64,000 bases of DNA from Streptomyces sp. BK340 (GTDB lineage Bacteria > Actinomycetota > Actinomycetes > Streptomycetales > Streptomycetaceae), in NCBI RefSeq assembly GCF_007827595.1, contig NZ_VISR01000003.1, forward strand, positions 310,001 to 374,000, written 5' to 3'. Position numbers and translations under genes: made by a program. The notes below the pieces were generated by a model. It searched no databases, was not told where the DNA came from, and saw only the letters and a list, made by a program, of their open reading frames with translations. Numbering within the stretch: position 1 is the stretch's first letter; every line of letters starts with the position of its first letter. Positions 1-8,579 of the stretch are shown piece by piece.

Positions 1-19
1 GTGGGGCGGGTCCGGGGCC

Positions 20-1015
20 TCACGGCGCCACGGGGGCAGGGGCGAGGCGGTTCAGGACCTCCAGGGCGAGGTTGTGGGCCAGCGGCACCTTGTAGGCGTT
101 GTCGCGCAAGGGCTCGGCGCGCTCGAGTTCGAGAGCCACGGCGCCTTCGAAGGCCGCGGGGGTCGCGGCGGCGCCCAGCAGGGCCGTCTCGGCGTGATGG
201 GCCCGCCAGGGGCGGTGGGCCAGGCCGCCGAAGGCGAGTCCCACCTGGTCCACGACGCCCTCGGCGACCCTGAGCACGACGGCCACGGAGGCCAGGGCGA
301 AGGCGTACGACGCCCGGTCGCGGGCCTTGCGGTAGGCGGAGGGCACGCCGGCTCGGGCGGCCGGCAGCAGCACGCCGGTGATCAGTTCTCCGGGGCGGAT
401 CTCGGTGTCCCGTTCCGGGTGCGCACCGGGCAGCCGGTGGAAGTCGGCGACCGGGATGACGCGGCTGCCCTCTGTGCCGTACAGCTCGACGCGGGCGTCC
501 AGCGCGGTCAGCGCCACGGCCATGTCGGACGGGTTGGTGGCGATGCAGTGCGGGGAGTGGCCGAGCACGGCGTGGTCGCGGTGGACGCCGTCACGGGCGC
601 CGCAGCCACTGCCCGGCTCGCGCTTGTTGCAGGGTTTGTCCAGGTCCTGGAAGTAGGGGCAGCGGGTGCGCTGGAGCAGGTTGCCGCCGGTCGTGGCCGC
701 GTTGCGCAGCTGGCCGGAGGCACCCGCCAGGAGCGCCTGGGACAGCACCGGGTAGCGGTCGCGGACGAGCGGGTGGGCGGCGAGGTCGCTGTTGCGGACG
801 GTCGCGCCGACGCGCAGGGCACCGTCCGGCAGCTCCTCGACCGCGTCCAGCGGCAGCCGGCCGATGTCGATGAGGCAGGTGGGGCTCTCCACCCCGAGTT
901 TCATCAGATCGACCAGGTTGGTGCCGCCGGCGAGGTAGCGGGCGCCGGGGTGGGCGGCGAAGGCCTCGGCGGCCTCCTCGACACTGCCGGGCCTGAGGTA
1001 TCCGAAGCCTTTCAC
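20..1015 (-). CDS. FAD-binding subunit of a molybdenum hydroxylase (PaoB/YagS type)
   Basis: This is the middle subunit of a three-part xanthine/aldehyde dehydrogenase; it carries electrons from the molybdenum subunit towards the 2Fe-2S subunit through FAD. The FAD pyrophosphate loop AGGTNL is at residues 29-34 and TTGGNLLQ near 107-114. Between them and the C-terminal CO-dehydrogenase-type domain sits a cysteine insert (CPYFQ, PCNKR, GSGC, SPHC) like the one that holds a 4Fe-4S cluster in E. coli PaoB, so an aldehyde oxidoreductase of the PaoABC kind is more likely than a classical xanthine dehydrogenase. I chose the GTG start because it overlaps the stop of the 2Fe-2S gene (GTGA), which indicates translational coupling; longer readings run into that gene. 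No signal peptide. The molybdopterin subunit should lie just outside the window, before base 1. Confidence 0.88.
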   Translation of the reverse strand: MKGFGYLRPGSVEEAAEAFAAHPGARYLAGGTNLVDLMKLGVESPTCLIDIGRLPLDAVEELPDGALRVGATVRNSDLAAHPLVRDRYPVLSQALLAGASGQLRNAATTGGNLLQRTRCPYFQDLDKPCNKREPGSGCGARDGVHRDHAVLGHSPHCIATNPSDMAVALTALDARVELYGTEGSRVIPVADFHRLPGAHPERDTEIRPGELITGVLLPAARAGVPSAYRKARDRASYAFALASVAVVLRVAEGVVDQVGLAFGGLAHRPWRAHHAETALLGAAATPAAFEGAVALELERAEPLRDNAYKVPLAHNLALEVLNRLAPAPVAP

Positions 1016-1551
1016 CGGAGCACGTCCTCGACCGCCTCGACGATGCGCGGGTAGGCCCCGCACCGGCACAGGTTGCCGCTGAGCCGCTCGCGGATCTCGG
1101 GCCGGTCGAGTGGGACGGGCCTGCCGGAGGGGGCTTCGGGGTCGGTGACGTGGGAGGGGTGGCCGGCCGCGGCCTCGGCGATCAGGCCGACGGCGGAACA
1201 GATCTGTCCCGGGGTGCAGTACCCGCACTGGAAGGCGTCACGGTCGAGGAAGGCCTGCTGGAGCGGGTGCGGCGCTTCGCCGGCCGCGGCCAACCCCTCG
1301 ATGGTCACGATCTCGCTGCCGTCGAGGGTGACGGCGAGCGCCAGGCAGCTGTTCAGGCGGCGCCCGTCGACCAGGACGGTGCAGGCGCCGCACTGACCGT
1401 GGTCGCAGCCCTTCTTGGACCCGGTGAGATCGAGGTCCTCGCGCAGCAGATCCAGCAGGACCCGGCGGTGGTCGACGAGGAGGGTGTGCGGTTTCCCGTT
1501 CACGCGGAGGGTGATCTCCGAGTGCTGGCCGAGCTGGTTTTCGCTGGTCAT
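1012..1551 (-). CDS. 2Fe-2S subunit of a molybdenum hydroxylase
   Basis: Small iron-sulfur subunit that passes electrons from the FAD subunit to an acceptor. The plant-ferredoxin-type cluster ligands are seen as C49, C54, C57 and C69 (CDHGQCGAC, then NSC), and the second helical-domain cluster as CGYC followed by CRCGAY near the C-terminus. Length (179 residues) is normal for the family. It is first in the operon and overlaps the FAD subunit gene by four bases. The ATG chosen gives MTSENQLG; unlike E. coli PaoA there is no Tat leader, so the enzyme should be cytoplasmic. A longer in-frame reading upstream runs into the neighbouring gene and was rejected. Confidence 0.9.
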   Translation of the reverse strand: MTSENQLGQHSEITLRVNGKPHTLLVDHRRVLLDLLREDLDLTGSKKGCDHGQCGACTVLVDGRRLNSCLALAVTLDGSEIVTIEGLAAAGEAPHPLQQAFLDRDAFQCGYCTPGQICSAVGLIAEAAAGHPSHVTDPEAPSGRPVPLDRPEIRERLSGNLCRCGAYPRIVEAVEDVLR

Positions 1552-1654
1552 GGCGGGGTGGGCCTCCCGGGCGGGCCGTGGTGCCGTGCCCACCGTGTAA
1601 CCAGGCTGCGGCGCCTCACACGTCCCGGCGCGCACCGGTCGCCCCACCCGCAGG

Positions 1655-1673
1655 GGGCGAGGGAAGCTCGCCC
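1655..1673. terminator. hairpin between the molybdenum hydroxylase operon and the beta-helix gene
   Basis: Seven-base perfect arms GGGCGAG/CTCGCCC around a five-base loop, just beyond the stop of the secreted beta-helix gene. No T-run follows, which is usual for streptomycete terminators. It would end the chitinase/beta-helix transcript. Confidence 0.4.
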
Positions 1674-1691
1674 TCGCCGCCCTGAGGGTCG

Positions 1692-3884
1692 TCACGGATA
1701 GCTGACGACGTTCGCCACGTTGCCGGCCGGGTTCGACGGTCCTCCCGTGTTGTTGACGACGTGGCTGATGGTGCCGGTGCCGCCGAGGGACACGGTCACC
1801 ATGCTGGTGAAGCGGACGCCGGCGGTGTTCGGTGCCTCGATGGCGTGCGCTGCGGTGACGGAGGGGTTGACGTTGAAGTAGCAGTAGCTGCCGAGGCCGT
1901 AGGCCTGGTGGCCGGTGACCGAGTCGGCGACCTTGTAGGCGGCGTAGCCCTGGGTGGAGCCGTTCATCCAGGCCGCCTGGTTGGGCGGGTCGTACGGCAT
2001 CTCGTTCTGGAAGAAGTAGGTGCGGCCGCCGTTGCCGTTCCAGAGCACCTGGTACTTCTGGAAGTGCTCGACGAACAGCCCGTACATGGTCACGTCGTCG
2101 CCGTTGACCACGAGCCCGGTGTCGGCGGTGTTGCTGGTCCAGCCGACGCCGCTGCCGTGGTCGGCGCGCCAGATCCACATGTGGTCGCCGATGACGTTGT
2201 CACTGTTGACGACGATGCTGGTGGCGGCCTTGCCGACGCCCGCGCCGCCGACGCGGACGTAGACGTCGTGCAGGGAGGTGGGGTCGGCCGCGTGGGAGGC
2301 GGCGGAGCCGGTCGGCCCGACCTCGAGCAGGGTCTTCGAGCTGGTGGTGCCGGCGTCGAAGAGCAGGCCCGCGATCTTCACGCCGTCGACGTCGGCGACG
2401 GTCATCGCGGTGATGCCGTTGTCCGGGACGAAGGTGGCGAGACCGAGGCCGAGGACGACGGTGTCGGGGCGGGTCACCTTCAGGGTCTGGTCCAGGTGGT
2501 AGACGCCCGGTGTGACCAGGAGGTTCTTGCCCGCGGCGAGCGCGGAGTCGATCTGCGACGCGGTCGCGCCCGGCTTGACCACGTAGAAGCTGTCCAGGGG
2601 CAGCGAGCTGCCCGCCGGGCTGCCGCCGGCCCAGCTGGTCGCGGTGGAGCTGGACCGCACCGACGGCACGAACACCTGGTAGGCGCCGTTGCCGTCGACG
2701 TACAGGAACGGCTTCTCCCGGCTGACCGGGCTCTGCGCGACCGTCGTGTACGGGGGCTTGGGGAAGCTGGTGGAGGGTACGCCCTGGCTGCCTACGAAGA
2801 CCATGTTCCAGTTGGCCCCGGTCCAGCTGCCCAGCTGGGAGTTCCGGGTCAGCCACTGCTGCTGGGTGCCGGAGTCGACCTGCCCGTCGACCTTGCTGTC
2901 GGCGAGGTAGCCGCCGCTGGACCAGCCGCCGTCGTCCAGGGCCAGGTTGCCCCGCAGGTGCATCCGCCGGTACGGCGCCGCCTGCGAGACCGCCCAACGG
3001 TCGCTGCCGCCGGTGGGGTTGACCGACAGGTTCTCGGCGCCGCGCCAGAAGTTCTGGGTGGCGTTGCCCTGGAACCAGTCCGCCTCCGCGTGCACCGCTC
3101 CGTTGACGGAGACGGCGTCCGGGGTGCGGCCGAGGCCCAGCACCTGGGTGTAGAAGCCGACGTTGACGTCCGCGCTGTAGGCGCCGGGCTTGAACAGCAC
3201 GGCGTAGCGCTGGGAGCCGAACTGGTCGGTCTCCTGCTGCTTGAAGATGGTGTCCAGCTTGCCCTGGATGGCCGAGGACGACATCGACGGGTCGAAGACG
3301 ACGACGTTCGGGCCGAGGTCGGGGTTGCCGGCGGACTGGGTCACCGGAACCACCTGGAAGCGCTGGGCGGCGGTGCCGTTGCACGTGTACTGCACGAACT
3401 GCACGCTGTCCGCGAGCGAGGCGCCCGGATCGTCCAGGCACTTGCCGCTTCCCCGGTTGACGAGGTGGAAGGCGCCGCCGCCGTCGTCCACCGGCAGCCA
3501 CTGCTGGTTGGCGCCGCCTCCGTAACTCCACAGGTGCACCTGGGCGTTGTCGGCGGTGGAGACGTCGGCGACGTCCACGACCTGGCCCGTGTTGTTGCCG
3601 TTGCCGATACGGACGTAACCGTCGCCGGTCGCGGTGAAGCTCCACTGCTGTGCGGTGGTGCCGTTGCAGGTGTACTGCTGCACGACGGTGCCGTTGGCGG
3701 TGCCGGCCGCCTTGGCGTCCAGGCACTTGCCGCTCGCGGCGTTCAGCACGGTGGCGGGGCCGGTGGGCAGGGCGGCGGCCGCGGAGGTCGCGGCATGCGC
3801 GGGTGCCGCGGTGAGCAGGGACGCGGCGGCCACGGCGGCCAGCGCGCCGGCCGTCGGTCTGCGACGGCGGGTGAGGGGAAGCAC
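1692..3884 (-). CDS. secreted ricin-lectin plus right-handed beta-helix protein
   Basis: Predicted exported carbohydrate-active protein. Residues 1-31 form a signal peptide (arginine-rich start, hydrophobic core, AHA cleavage region). Residues about 38-165 are a ricin-B-type lectin domain with AQQW, NQQW and AQRF repeats. The rest (about 175-730) has the repetitive pattern of a beta-helix protein with motifs such as NPDLGPNVVVFDP, REKPFL and WIWRADHGSGVGW. Close relatives are common in Streptomyces and are inconsistently named adenylyl cyclase or coagulation factor 5/8 protein; a GH55/GH87-like glucanase fold is my inference. The GTG start has AGGAG five bases upstream. The gene begins 22 bases after the chitinase stop, so the two are probably one transcript and act on the same polymer-rich material outside the cell. 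Confidence 0.75.
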   Translation of the reverse strand: MLPLTRRRRPTAGALAAVAAASLLTAAPAHAATSAAAALPTGPATVLNAASGKCLDAKAAGTANGTVVQQYTCNGTTAQQWSFTATGDGYVRIGNGNNTGQVVDVADVSTADNAQVHLWSYGGGANQQWLPVDDGGGAFHLVNRGSGKCLDDPGASLADSVQFVQYTCNGTAAQRFQVVPVTQSAGNPDLGPNVVVFDPSMSSSAIQGKLDTIFKQQETDQFGSQRYAVLFKPGAYSADVNVGFYTQVLGLGRTPDAVSVNGAVHAEADWFQGNATQNFWRGAENLSVNPTGGSDRWAVSQAAPYRRMHLRGNLALDDGGWSSGGYLADSKVDGQVDSGTQQQWLTRNSQLGSWTGANWNMVFVGSQGVPSTSFPKPPYTTVAQSPVSREKPFLYVDGNGAYQVFVPSVRSSSTATSWAGGSPAGSSLPLDSFYVVKPGATASQIDSALAAGKNLLVTPGVYHLDQTLKVTRPDTVVLGLGLATFVPDNGITAMTVADVDGVKIAGLLFDAGTTSSKTLLEVGPTGSAASHAADPTSLHDVYVRVGGAGVGKAATSIVVNSDNVIGDHMWIWRADHGSGVGWTSNTADTGLVVNGDDVTMYGLFVEHFQKYQVLWNGNGGRTYFFQNEMPYDPPNQAAWMNGSTQGYAAYKVADSVTGHQAYGLGSYCYFNVNPSVTAAHAIEAPNTAGVRFTSMVTVSLGGTGTISHVVNNTGGPSNPAGNVANVVSYP

Positions 3885-3906
3885 GGGTTCTCCTGACGGA
3901 CGGGGA

Positions 3907-5265
3907 TCAGCCGGTGTAGCCGGCGAAGACGCGGGTGTAGTCCCAGGCGGACTGGGAGACGCCGGAGCAGCTGTCGGCGGGGCCGCCGGTGCACGGGCGG
4001 TCGCGGTTGGCGGACCAGAAGGTGAGCCGGGCGAGGTGGTGCTGCTGGGCGTAGGCCAGGATGGTCCGGAAGTCGCTCACCGTGACGGTCTCGTTGTTGT
4101 CGGTGATGCCGTTCATGGACGAGATGCCCATGTCCCGGTAGGCCTGGTCGTCGCTGTAGTGGTAGGCGTTCCTCAGCGCGTTCTTGAGGCCTTCGGCGGC
4201 CTGCGTGGTCAGGTTGCCCATGTTCTGTCCTGCGCCGCCGAAGTCGAACGGCATGATCGCCCAGGCGTCCACGGTCAGCCCGGAGGCGGCGGCCCGGTTG
4301 ATGAGGCCGGTGTCGGGGCCGCTCTGCCCGGTGCCGATGGTGATGTACACCTTCAGACCGGGGTTGGCGGTCTTCACGGTCTTGAGGGCGTCCACGGTGC
4401 GCTGCTGCACGGTGGGGTTGCTGTAGGCGTCGGCCTCGATGTCGATGTCGATCGCCTTCAGGCCGTAGGCGTTGATCACCTTCTGGTAGGCGGCGGCGAG
4501 TTCGCCCGGGCTGGAGCAGGAGCTCTCCAGCTTGTTGCCGCTGTAGCCTCCGAACGACGGGATCACGTCACCGCCGTTCGCCCGCACGGTGGTGACGGTC
4601 TGCTGGTCGGCTCCGCCGGTCAGCGGCCGGCTGCCGTCCCACTGGGGGTTGCAGTAGCCGTTGCTGAGCACGAAGGCGAGCGTGAACCACTTCACGCCGG
4701 TGGCCTGGGTGATCGTGCTCGGGTTCGGCGGGCTGCCCCAGCCGTTGTAGAGGTACGGTGCCACGGCCATCGGCGCGGACGGGGCGGTGCCGCCGTCCGC
4801 CGCGGGCGCGTTCCACTTCTGGTTGGCGCCGTCGCTGCAGCTCCAGATCTGGGCGCGGGTGCCGTTGGCCGAGGAGTTGCCGGTGGCGTCCAGACACTTG
4901 TCGGCCTGCGGGTTGACGATGTCGTGGGCGGCGGTGACGGTCCATTTCTGGTTCGCGCCGCCGGTGCAGGACCACAGCTGGAGCTTGGCGCCGTCGGCGG
5001 TCGAGTTCCCCGTGACGTCGAGGCACTTGCCGAGGGCGCGGACGGTGCCGTCGCTGCCGACGGTCCACTGCTGGGCGGCGGTGCCGTTGCAGTCGTAGAG
5101 CTGGACGGCCGTGCCGTCGGCGGAACTTGCGCCGGCGACGTCGAGACACTTGCCGGCAAGACCGGTGATGGTGCCGGTGGCGGCCTGGGCCGGGGCTGCG
5201 GTGAGCAGGCCGGTGGCGAGGGACAGGGCGGCGAGCGAGACGGCTGCGGGGAGTGGTCTGGCCAT
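3907..5265 (-). CDS. secreted GH18 chitinase with N-terminal ricin-type lectin
   Basis: Extracellular chitin hydrolase. Residues 1-29 are a signal peptide ending AQA; residues about 30-155 hold three lectin repeats (QQWTV, NQKWTV, NQKWN); the catalytic barrel runs from about 170 to 452. The family 18 signature is AIDIDIE with the acid/base glutamate at E277 and assisting aspartates D273 and D275; SFGGYSG supplies the preceding strand. The ATG at MARPLP was preferred over an upstream in-frame ATG because it starts the signal peptide. The gene is first in a two-gene unit with the beta-helix protein. The promoter upstream carries a DasR-type site, so induction by chitin-derived aminosugars is expected. 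Confidence 0.9.
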   Translation of the reverse strand: MARPLPAAVSLAALSLATGLLTAAPAQAATGTITGLAGKCLDVAGASSADGTAVQLYDCNGTAAQQWTVGSDGTVRALGKCLDVTGNSTADGAKLQLWSCTGGANQKWTVTAAHDIVNPQADKCLDATGNSSANGTRAQIWSCSDGANQKWNAPAADGGTAPSAPMAVAPYLYNGWGSPPNPSTITQATGVKWFTLAFVLSNGYCNPQWDGSRPLTGGADQQTVTTVRANGGDVIPSFGGYSGNKLESSCSSPGELAAAYQKVINAYGLKAIDIDIEADAYSNPTVQQRTVDALKTVKTANPGLKVYITIGTGQSGPDTGLINRAAASGLTVDAWAIMPFDFGGAGQNMGNLTTQAAEGLKNALRNAYHYSDDQAYRDMGISSMNGITDNNETVTVSDFRTILAYAQQHHLARLTFWSANRDRPCTGGPADSCSGVSQSAWDYTRVFAGYTG

Positions 5266-5369
5266 GTGCGGGGACGGCCCTTCGCGTGGGGGGAGGTGCC
5301 CCGGGGCACGCTCAACACACGTGCGGCGGCTGCGCGTTGAGTGCATCCGGAGTCTTTGTTTAAGGCGTG

Positions 5370-5398
5370 AAGTTAAAGGTCCGGACCACTGGAGTCAA
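5370..5398 (-). promoter_or_regulatory. chitinase promoter with DasR-type operator in the spacer
   Basis: On the minus strand, -35 TTGACT and -10 TAACTT are 17 bases apart. The spacer contains TGGTCCGGACCT, a near-perfect palindrome that matches the dre consensus (TGGTCTAGACCA) and the TGGTCCAGACCT repeat known from streptomycete chitinase promoters. Binding there would block RNA polymerase directly. Only one copy is evident, whereas some chitinase promoters have two. Confidence 0.75.
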
Positions 5399-5468
5399 GA
5401 GGGAATGCAGCAAGGGGTGGGCAGCGACCGGAACACGGCCCGGCCGCAGCCCACCCCCGGCCTCCGCA

Positions 5469-7352
5469 TCAGACCGCGGTCACCTCGCCGTCCCGCCGGG
5501 CGAACTGCGTGCGGTGCAGCTCCGCGTACCGGCCGCCCGCAGCGAGGAGTTCGTCGTGCGTGCCCCGCTCCACGATCCGGCCGGCCTCGACGACCAGGAT
5601 CTGGTCGGCGGCCCGGACGGTGGACAGACGGTGGGCGATCACCACGGCGGTGCGGCCCTCCAGCGCCTCGGTGAGCGCCTCCTGGACAGCCGCCTCGGAG
5701 GTGTTGTCCAGATGGGCGGTGGCCTCGTCGAGGATGACCACGCGCTGGCGGGCCAGCAGCAGCCGGGCGATGGTCATGCGCTGGCGCTCACCGCCGGAAA
5801 GCCGGTAGCCGCGCTCGCCCACGACCGTGTCCAGACCGTCGGGCAGGGACCGAACGACGTCGGCCAGCCGGGCGCGGCCGAGGGCGTCCCACAGCTCCTC
5901 GTCCGAGGCGGTCGGCCGGGCCAGCAGCAGGTTGGCGCGGACAGTGTCGTGGAAGAGATGGCCGTCCTGGGTGACCATGCCGAGGGTGCCTCTCAGGGAG
6001 GCGGCGGTCAGGTCCCGGACATCGGTCCCGCCGATGCGCACGGCCCCGGCGTCGACGTCGTACAGACGCGGCAGCAGCTGGGCGATGGTGGACTTGCCGG
6101 CGCCGGAGGAGCCGACGAGGGCGACGGTCTGGCCGGGTTCGGCGCGGAACGAGATGCCGTGCAGGACTTCGGCGCCGCCGCGGGTGTCGAGCGCGGCCAC
6201 CTCCTCCAGGGAGGCGAGGGAGACCTGGTCGGCGGACGGGTAGGAGAAGGTGACGTCCTCGAACTCGACCGCGACCGGACCCTCGGGCACCTCGGCGGCG
6301 TCCGGCTTCTCCTCGATGAGCGGCTTCAGGTCGAGCACCTCGAAGACCCGCTCGAAGCTGACCAGGGCGCTCATCACCTCCACGCGGGCTCCGGCGAGGG
6401 CGGTGAGCGGGGCGTAGAGCCGGGTCAGCAGCAGGGCGAGGGAGACGACCGCGCCCGCCTCCAGGGTGCCGCGCAGCGCGAACCAGCCGCCGAGGCCGTA
6501 GACGAGGGCCAGGGCGAGGGCGGAGACGAGGGTGAGGGCGGTGATGAACAGCGACTGGGCGGTCGCCGTGCGTACGCCGATGTCACGCACCCGGCGGGCG
6601 CGGTCCGCGAACTCGGCCGACTCCTCCTCCGGGCGGCCGAACAGCTTGACCAGGGTGGCGCCGGGCGCGGAGAAGCGCTCGGTCATCCGGGTGCCCATGG
6701 CCGCGTTCAGCTCCGCCGCCTCCCGCTGCATCCGGGCCATCCGGCTGCCCATACGGCGGGCCGGCAGCACGAACACCGGCAGCAGCAGCAGCGAGAGCAG
6801 GGTGATCTGCCAGGACAGGGTGAGCATGACGGCGAGGGTGAGCACCAGGGTCACCAGATTGGTCACCACCCCCGACAGGGTGTTGGCGAAGGCCCGCTGG
6901 GCGCCGATCACGTCGTTGTTGAGACGGCTGACCAGCGCGCCCGTACGGGTACGTGTGAAGAACGCGACGGGCATGCGCTGCACATGATCGAACACGGCCG
7001 TGCGCAGGTCGAGGATGAGTCCCTCCCCGAGCGTCGCCGACAGGCGCCGGCCGAGGATGCCGAGCCCCGCCTCCGCGAGGGCGACGAGCGCGATGAGCAG
7101 CGAGAGCCGGACGACCTTCCCGGAGTCGTGACCCGCCACGATCGTGTCGACGACACGGCCGGCGAGCACGGGCGTGGCGACGGCGAGCAGTGCGGTCACC
7201 ACCCCGAGCAGCACGAAACGGACGATGCCCGCGCGGTGCGGGCGGGCGAAGGCGGCGATACGGCGCAACGTGGCGCGGGCGAGGGGACGGCGTTCCTGCT
7301 GCGCGGTCATCACGCTGTGCAGCTGCGTCCAGGCGGTGGTCTCCATGCTCAT
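5469..7352 (-). CDS. ABC exporter, fused membrane and ATPase domains (SoxR-regulon type)
   Basis: Homodimeric type IV exporter half. Residues about 40-325 are the six-helix membrane domain, followed by the nucleotide-binding domain with Walker A GSSGAGKST near residue 415, signature LSGGERQR near 517, Walker B VVILDEATAHLD near 540 and the switch histidine in AHRLS. A short insert between the A-loop strand and Walker A is typical of this group. It likely exports hydrophobic or redox-active compounds. The promoter carries an exact SoxR-box half-site pair, and the S. coelicolor SoxR regulon includes an ABC exporter (SCO7008), so this is probably its counterpart. The predicted transcription start coincides with the first ATG and no ribosome binding site is visible, so the message may be leaderless. 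An ATG six bases downstream is a possible alternative. Confidence 0.9.
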   Translation of the reverse strand: MSMETTAWTQLHSVMTAQQERRPLARATLRRIAAFARPHRAGIVRFVLLGVVTALLAVATPVLAGRVVDTIVAGHDSGKVVRLSLLIALVALAEAGLGILGRRLSATLGEGLILDLRTAVFDHVQRMPVAFFTRTRTGALVSRLNNDVIGAQRAFANTLSGVVTNLVTLVLTLAVMLTLSWQITLLSLLLLPVFVLPARRMGSRMARMQREAAELNAAMGTRMTERFSAPGATLVKLFGRPEEESAEFADRARRVRDIGVRTATAQSLFITALTLVSALALALVYGLGGWFALRGTLEAGAVVSLALLLTRLYAPLTALAGARVEVMSALVSFERVFEVLDLKPLIEEKPDAAEVPEGPVAVEFEDVTFSYPSADQVSLASLEEVAALDTRGGAEVLHGISFRAEPGQTVALVGSSGAGKSTIAQLLPRLYDVDAGAVRIGGTDVRDLTAASLRGTLGMVTQDGHLFHDTVRANLLLARPTASDEELWDALGRARLADVVRSLPDGLDTVVGERGYRLSGGERQRMTIARLLLARQRVVILDEATAHLDNTSEAAVQEALTEALEGRTAVVIAHRLSTVRAADQILVVEAGRIVERGTHDELLAAGGRYAELHRTQFARRDGEVTAV

Positions 7353-7359
7353 GGGAGAG

Positions 7360-7390
7360 AACGTAGGACCTCAAGCTTCGTTGAGGTCAA
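7360..7390 (-). promoter_or_regulatory. SoxR/MerR-type promoter of the ABC exporter
   Basis: On the minus strand, -35 TTGACC (7385-7390) and -10 TACGTT (7360-7365) are separated by 19 bases, the overlong spacing characteristic of MerR-family activated promoters. The spacer is centred on an 8+8 inverted repeat, GACCTCAA / TTGAGGTC with six bases between. The core CCTCAA-N6-TTGAGG has the same arms as the E. coli SoxR box. Seven bases separate the -10 from the ATG, predicting a leaderless transcript. Confidence 0.8.
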
Positions 7391-7457
7391 TGTCCGCGCC
7401 ATTTCACCCCCGCCCACGTCCTCTTCGTCCGCTACGTCCTCGCACGCGAAGGCCCCC

Positions 7458-8534
7458 ATGCCCCTCCCCGCCCATCCGCTGCCCGTCCGTAAGCCGCCGT
7501 CCCCGCGTCGGCCACCCGCCGTTGGCACGGCACGGAAAACCTCTCCCGATGTGACAGCGGTACGACTCCCCGACCTCCGTGAGGGACACCTCCCCCGGCT
7601 CGCCCGGCGCGTCCCCGTGCGGCAGATCCTGTGCCTGCTCCCGCTCCTGCTCGTCGCCGTCGTCGCGGTGCGGCACCGGTCGGTGCTCGCCGAGGGCTTC
7701 GGACAGCTGCGGACCGCCTCGTGGCCCTGGCTGCTCGCGGCGGCCGGCGCCACCTGCCTGACCTGGGTGGCCGCGGCCGTCACCCGGCAGGGCGCCGTCG
7801 TCCAGCGGCTGCCCCGGTGGCGGCTGCTGGCGACGCAGTTCGCGGCGGGCTCGGCCAACCACCTGCTGCCGACGGGGCTGGGCGCCGGCGCGGTCAACCT
7901 GCGGTTCATGAGCGTGTGCGGGGTGCCGCTGGCCCGCTCCTCCGCGGCTCTGGCGCTGTATCTGCTCGCCGAGTCGGTCGGCCGGCTGAGCCTGCTGGCC
8001 GCACTGCTGCTCGCCTTCCCCGACGCGCTGCGCCTGGGCACCCTGCTGCCCGACGGGGCCGGCGGACCGGTGCTGGCCGTCGCGGGCGCGGTGCTCGCGG
8101 TGGCGGTGGCCGCGCTGGCCCTCGTACGACGCCTGCGCACGCCCGTGCTCGGCTTCGTCCGCACCGCCCTGGGCGAGGCCCGCTCGGTGCACACGCGTCC
8201 GGCCCGGGCGCTCGCGCTGTGGGGCGGCTCGCTCGCCTTCCCCGCGCTCCAGGCGGCCGGGCTGGTGGCGGTGGGACAGGCGCTGGGACTGCCGGTGCCG
8301 CCCGCCCACATGGCGCTCGCATACCTGGCCGCGACGGTCGCGGTGGCCCTGGTGCCCACACCGGGCGGGATCGGCTCGGTCGAGGCGGCGCTGATCGTGG
8401 CGCTGGTGGCGGCGGGCGGTCCGGTGGCGGTGGCCACGGCGGTGGTGCTCGCCTACCGCATCATCACCGTCTGGGTCCCGCTGCTGCCGGGGGCGTTGAC
8501 GCTGGGGGCACTGGTGCGGCTGAAGGTCATCTGA
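7458..8534 (+). CDS. flippase-like integral membrane protein (lysylphosphatidylglycerol synthase TM family)
   Basis: Membrane protein of the UPF0104/AglD family, related to the flippase half of MprF. About eight hydrophobic helices follow a basic N-terminal tail. The family motif region FAAGSANHLLPTGLGAGAVNLRF and the C-terminal VPTPGGIGSVEAAL are both present; no synthetase domain is attached. The ATG with GAAGG five bases upstream was preferred; a GTG at 7551 would give a 327-residue form. It diverges from the SoxR-type exporter. Role: probably translocation of a lipid or lipid-linked substrate; the substrate cannot be told from sequence. Confidence 0.75.
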   Translation: MPLPAHPLPVRKPPSPRRPPAVGTARKTSPDVTAVRLPDLREGHLPRLARRVPVRQILCLLPLLLVAVVAVRHRSVLAEGFGQLRTASWPWLLAAAGATCLTWVAAAVTRQGAVVQRLPRWRLLATQFAAGSANHLLPTGLGAGAVNLRFMSVCGVPLARSSAALALYLLAESVGRLSLLAALLLAFPDALRLGTLLPDGAGGPVLAVAGAVLAVAVAALALVRRLRTPVLGFVRTALGEARSVHTRPARALALWGGSLAFPALQAAGLVAVGQALGLPVPPAHMALAYLAATVAVALVPTPGGIGSVEAALIVALVAAGGPVAVATAVVLAYRIITVWVPLLPGALTLGALVRLKVI

Positions 8535-8579
8535 GGCAGAGTGGCCCTCCGAGCCGCCCCCTCCGAAGGAGCATCCGCC

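Noticed and set aside
1761..3896. 711-codon plus-strand ORF opposite the beta-helix gene
   Set aside because: Antisense shadow with valine/glycine/alanine composition typical of GC-rich reverse frames.
5367..7457. Very long plus-strand ORF (1055 codons) covering the ABC exporter region
   Set aside because: Its first 690 codons are antisense to the exporter; only the C-terminal part is the flippase-like gene, which has its own start and ribosome site.
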